From Fodinibacter sp035633415 (GTDB lineage Bacteria > Actinomycetota > Actinomycetes > Actinomycetales > Dermatophilaceae), in contig DASQEZ010000241.1 of assembly GCA_035633415.1 (NCBI GenBank), positions 1 through 8,278 on the forward strand: a DNA stretch of 8,278 bases, written 5' to 3'. The position numbers were made by a program, and so were the translations under genes. The first letter of the stretch is position 1. Each line of letters begins with the position of its first letter. Below, piece after piece: positions 6,350-8,278 of this stretch. The notes below the pieces were generated by a model. That model did not search any database. It saw only the letters and a list, made by a program, of their open reading frames with translations, and was not told the DNA's origin.

Positions 6350-7598
6350 GCGTGTCCATCCCTTCGCCCGCCCAGAGACGGGCCGTCCTGGAGGTCAGCC
6401 AAGCAAGGAGCACCGTGTGGATGAGCTCCACGATGAGCAAGGTGGCCACCACACTCTCCAGGGTCAGCGCGTCGCGTTGGACAAGAACCAGCAGTGCCGT
6501 GACGAAGACCGCGGACCGTGCCAACGTCATCCGGACGTCCAGGCGCGCCGAGCGGGGCTCCGCGATCACGATCACATGAAGCAGGCCGTTCACGAGCTGT
6601 ACCGCACCCAGGCAGGCGAAGAGCGCCACCAGCGCCCGAGACGGTTGGAACGCCGAGCCGAACAACCACAGTGAGGCGGTCAGGGCGACGCCGAAGAGCG
6701 CGACGCCAGGTAGGAGTGCCACAGCGGCCCAACGCCGGAGCTTCGCGATCGCACTCGGGCCGTCCTGGAGCACACCGGGAAGGAGCACGCCGCTCAGCAG
6801 GGAGACGACCTGCGATGCCACCACCTGCGTGGCGGTCGCGCACGCTACGTAGAGACCGAGATCCGTGTCGCTGAGGCTCTGCTGTACGACGATGCGGTCT
6901 GCGTACTGAAGGGGCAACGGCGCCAGAGTCAGGGCCAGGACGACGCCCGCGTACTTACCGATGTCCCGATGAGCCCTGCGGCTCGGCCTGCCCAGAACTC
7001 GTCGCCTTCTCATCACCGCGATGAGCACTCCCAAGACCACCAGGGAGCACACCACCATGGCAGCCAGGACGGTGCTCGGCCTCACGCCGGAGGCGAGGAA
7101 GAGACCCAGTAGCGCAACCAACAGGAGGGCGCCTTCGAGCGGGCGCACCGTGGCGAGTGCCCGAGTCATCCCCAAGGCGGGGACCACGCGCTCGTGCAAC
7201 GCCTTCAAGCTCGCGGGGAGGAGCAGGGCGGCGGCGCCGATGATGCTCACCCGGGCCCATCCGACGCTGGCAGCAAGGGGGGTCGCGATCAGGCACAGGA
7301 CCAGGCCGGCACCGATGGCATTGGCCGAAACGACGGCGTAGGCCGTACCGACCAGAGTCGGGACCTCCTGTCGCCTCTTGCTCAGCACGATCGCACGAGC
7401 GGCGGCGAAGTCGAACCCGCGTACGCAGGCAATGGTGCCGAGCTGTGCCAGGACAACCGCGAAGGCCACCTCGCCGAACCCCTCGGGGCCGAGAATCCGC
7501 CCACTCACCAGCGTGGCGGCGTACATCAGGGCCCCGGCGAGAACGCCCCCGGACAGCGACCATGACGCTCCCGTGCGCCACTCTGTCGACGTGCTCAT
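6336..7598 (-). CDS. Polysaccharide (Wzx/PST-type) flippase
   Basis: 420 residues and mostly hydrophobic, with about 12 predicted membrane segments (from about 14 to 402), the normal design of MOP-superfamily O-antigen or teichuronic-acid-type flippases. The opening WSLSGGVLAGALMYAATLVSG is typical, as are GRILGPEGFGEVAFA (33-47), PLPLQYADRIVVQQ (227-240) and DLGLYVACATATQ (246-258) at the start of the second half. It would move undecaprenyl-pyrophosphate-linked glycan units, made by the adjacent glycosyltransferases, across the cytoplasmic membrane. Its ATG overlaps the stop of the upstream glycosyltransferase as ATGA (7595-7598), and its own Shine-Dalgarno (GGGCGAG) is poor, so translational coupling is likely. 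Its last 14 nt overlap the next gene. No Wzy polymerase is seen here; it could lie beyond the right edge. Substrate unknown. Confidence 0.88.
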   Translation of the reverse strand: MSTSTEWRTGASWSLSGGVLAGALMYAATLVSGRILGPEGFGEVAFAVVLAQLGTIACVRGFDFAAARAIVLSKRRQEVPTLVGTAYAVVSANAIGAGLVLCLIATPLAASVGWARVSIIGAAALLLPASLKALHERVVPALGMTRALATVRPLEGALLLVALLGLFLASGVRPSTVLAAMVVCSLVVLGVLIAVMRRRRVLGRPSRRAHRDIGKYAGVVLALTLAPLPLQYADRIVVQQSLSDTDLGLYVACATATQVVASQVVSLLSGVLLPGVLQDGPSAIAKLRRWAAVALLPGVALFGVALTASLWLFGSAFQPSRALVALFACLGAVQLVNGLLHVIVIAEPRSARLDVRMTLARSAVFVTALLVLVQRDALTLESVVATLLIVELIHTVLLAWLTSRTARLWAGEGMDTHAER

Positions 7599-8278
7599 CG
7601 CTCGCCCGAATCGGTGGCTCCCGGGAACGAGCCGACGACGAACGTCAGCGCCGTCGGGAACCGCAGGTCACCCCGGTAGCAGCTCCTGGCGAGCTCTCGG
7701 TACACGGGGAGGCGTCGAGCGCCCGCATAGGCACGAAGCGTCGGGCCGTGCTCGTGCAGGTCGGCCGCTGTCAGCCGCTCGGCGAGCGCTTGCGCCATCA
7801 CCCTTCGCCAGCCGAAGCTCAACCGTTCCGCTTCGGCGACGAGTCGGCGGGGGTGGCGTGCCCTGCGAAGGGTCCAAGAGAACCGCGTGCGCAAGGGGTC
7901 GACGATGCCCCCCTGCCTTTCGTGACCGATGACGTTCCCCCCGTGTTGCACGTAGTCCTGGAGCACGTCAGGGGACACCGGGCAGGAATCGACCGCAGCG
8001 GCGCAAGCCAGGAGCCAATGGTCGTGCGCCGCGGTGGGCGCTGCACTGTCGGGAAAGGGTAGAGCCCAGTCCAACAGCGTTCGCCGGAACACCATGGCCG
8101 CGCCGGGAACGGGGTTCTGCGCCAGGACGCCCGCCAGCGAGAACCCGTGCCGACGACGTGGTGGGGTGGCGCTCCTCGCTGCGTCGACCACCCGCCACCG
8201 AGCCGAGCACAGCACGGCGTCGTCGAGGAGGGGTACGAGCCGTTCCAGCTTGTCCGGGTACCAGCGGTCGTCCTGGTC
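7595..8278 (-). CDS. Family 2 glycosyltransferase, C-terminal 227 residues (5' end off window)
   Basis: The frame stays open to the right edge, so the gene is cut by the window; the internal GTG at 8215 is not its start. The first visible residues, DQDDRWYPDKLERL, are the classic DxD-containing block of GT2 enzymes of the rhamnosyltransferase-like type. The start of the GT-A domain is therefore missing (probably about 80-100 residues). Further along, VPGAAMVFRR (about 57-66) and AAHDHWLLACAAA (about 82-94, catalytic-base region HDHW) are characteristic. So is the block DYVQHGGNVIGHE (about 107-119), which resembles the Y-RQHG-NVIG motif of that group. The last 90 residues are basic and helical. 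It would add a sugar to a lipid-linked intermediate in the cytoplasm. It is the most upstream visible gene of the leftward operon, overlapping the flippase start by 4 nt; the operon promoter lies outside. Rhamnose as donor is only a family guess. Confidence 0.9.
   Translation of the reverse strand, partial: DQDDRWYPDKLERLVPLLDDAVLCSARWRVVDAARSATPPRRRHGFSLAGVLAQNPVPGAAMVFRRTLLDWALPFPDSAAPTAAHDHWLLACAAAVDSCPVSPDVLQDYVQHGGNVIGHERQGGIVDPLRTRFSWTLRRARHPRRLVAEAERLSFGWRRVMAQALAERLTAADLHEHGPTLRAYAGARRLPVYRELARSCYRGDLRFPTALTFVVGSFPGATDSGER

Noticed and set aside
5883..6674. 263-codon plus-strand open frame opposite the glycosyltransferase and flippase
   Set aside because: The minus-strand genes here carry clear family motifs. 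This frame has none and crosses the boundary of two real genes.
7595..8215. GTG at 8215 as the start of the last glycosyltransferase
   Set aside because: The frame continues upstream through the conserved DQDDRWYPDKLERL block to the window edge, so the true start lies outside.

Overview
The window is GC-rich throughout, with the strong G/C preference at third codon positions expected of an actinobacterium. The gene neighbourhood (SIS-domain sugar isomerase homologue, cation diffusion facilitator, S-adenosylhomocysteinase) is also actinobacterial. Two genes appear to be read from leaderless promoters, a common arrangement in that phylum. A member of the Micrococcales, perhaps Intrasporangiaceae, is a reasonable guess, but the sequence alone does not prove the family.

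Left part (1-4760) is housekeeping. A nearly complete SIS-domain phosphosugar isomerase homologue (only the first bases lie off the left edge) runs rightward. It converges on a leftward YbaK/ProX-type aminoacyl-tRNA deacylase homologue across a 40-bp gap that contains a 15-bp tandem repeat. The YbaK gene diverges from a CDF metal transporter. Each of these two start codons lies 6-7 bases after a TANNNT -10 hexamer, so both transcripts look leaderless. A 431-bp gap follows, holding a strong hairpin at its left end and a promoter and Shine-Dalgarno leader at its right end. Then comes sahH/ahcY, a highly conserved S-adenosylhomocysteinase with all expected catalytic and NAD-binding motifs, closed by a 19-bp stem hairpin.

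Middle (4760-5430): an unrecognised 171-residue membrane protein with its own promoter candidate and a strong Shine-Dalgarno. It ends 42 bp from a convergent gene, and the gap folds into a two-part hairpin.

Right part (5429-8278, minus strand) is the 3' end of a surface-polysaccharide cluster: a GT2 glycosyltransferase (5' end off the window), a Wzx/PST-type flippase starting inside its stop codon (ATGA), and a second GT2 glycosyltransferase overlapping the flippase by 14 nt. Together they would assemble and export a lipid-linked glycan. Their codon use is visibly less G/C-biased than sahH, as is usual for exchangeable glycan loci, so 5429 is a probable boundary between core and accessory DNA.

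No CRISPR array, insertion sequence, tRNA or rRNA is visible. I found no convincing undescribed system. The best leads are the divergent leaderless promoter pair, the hairpin that pairs with the sahH ribosome-binding site, the apparently catalytically degenerate isomerase homologue, and the unknown membrane protein.
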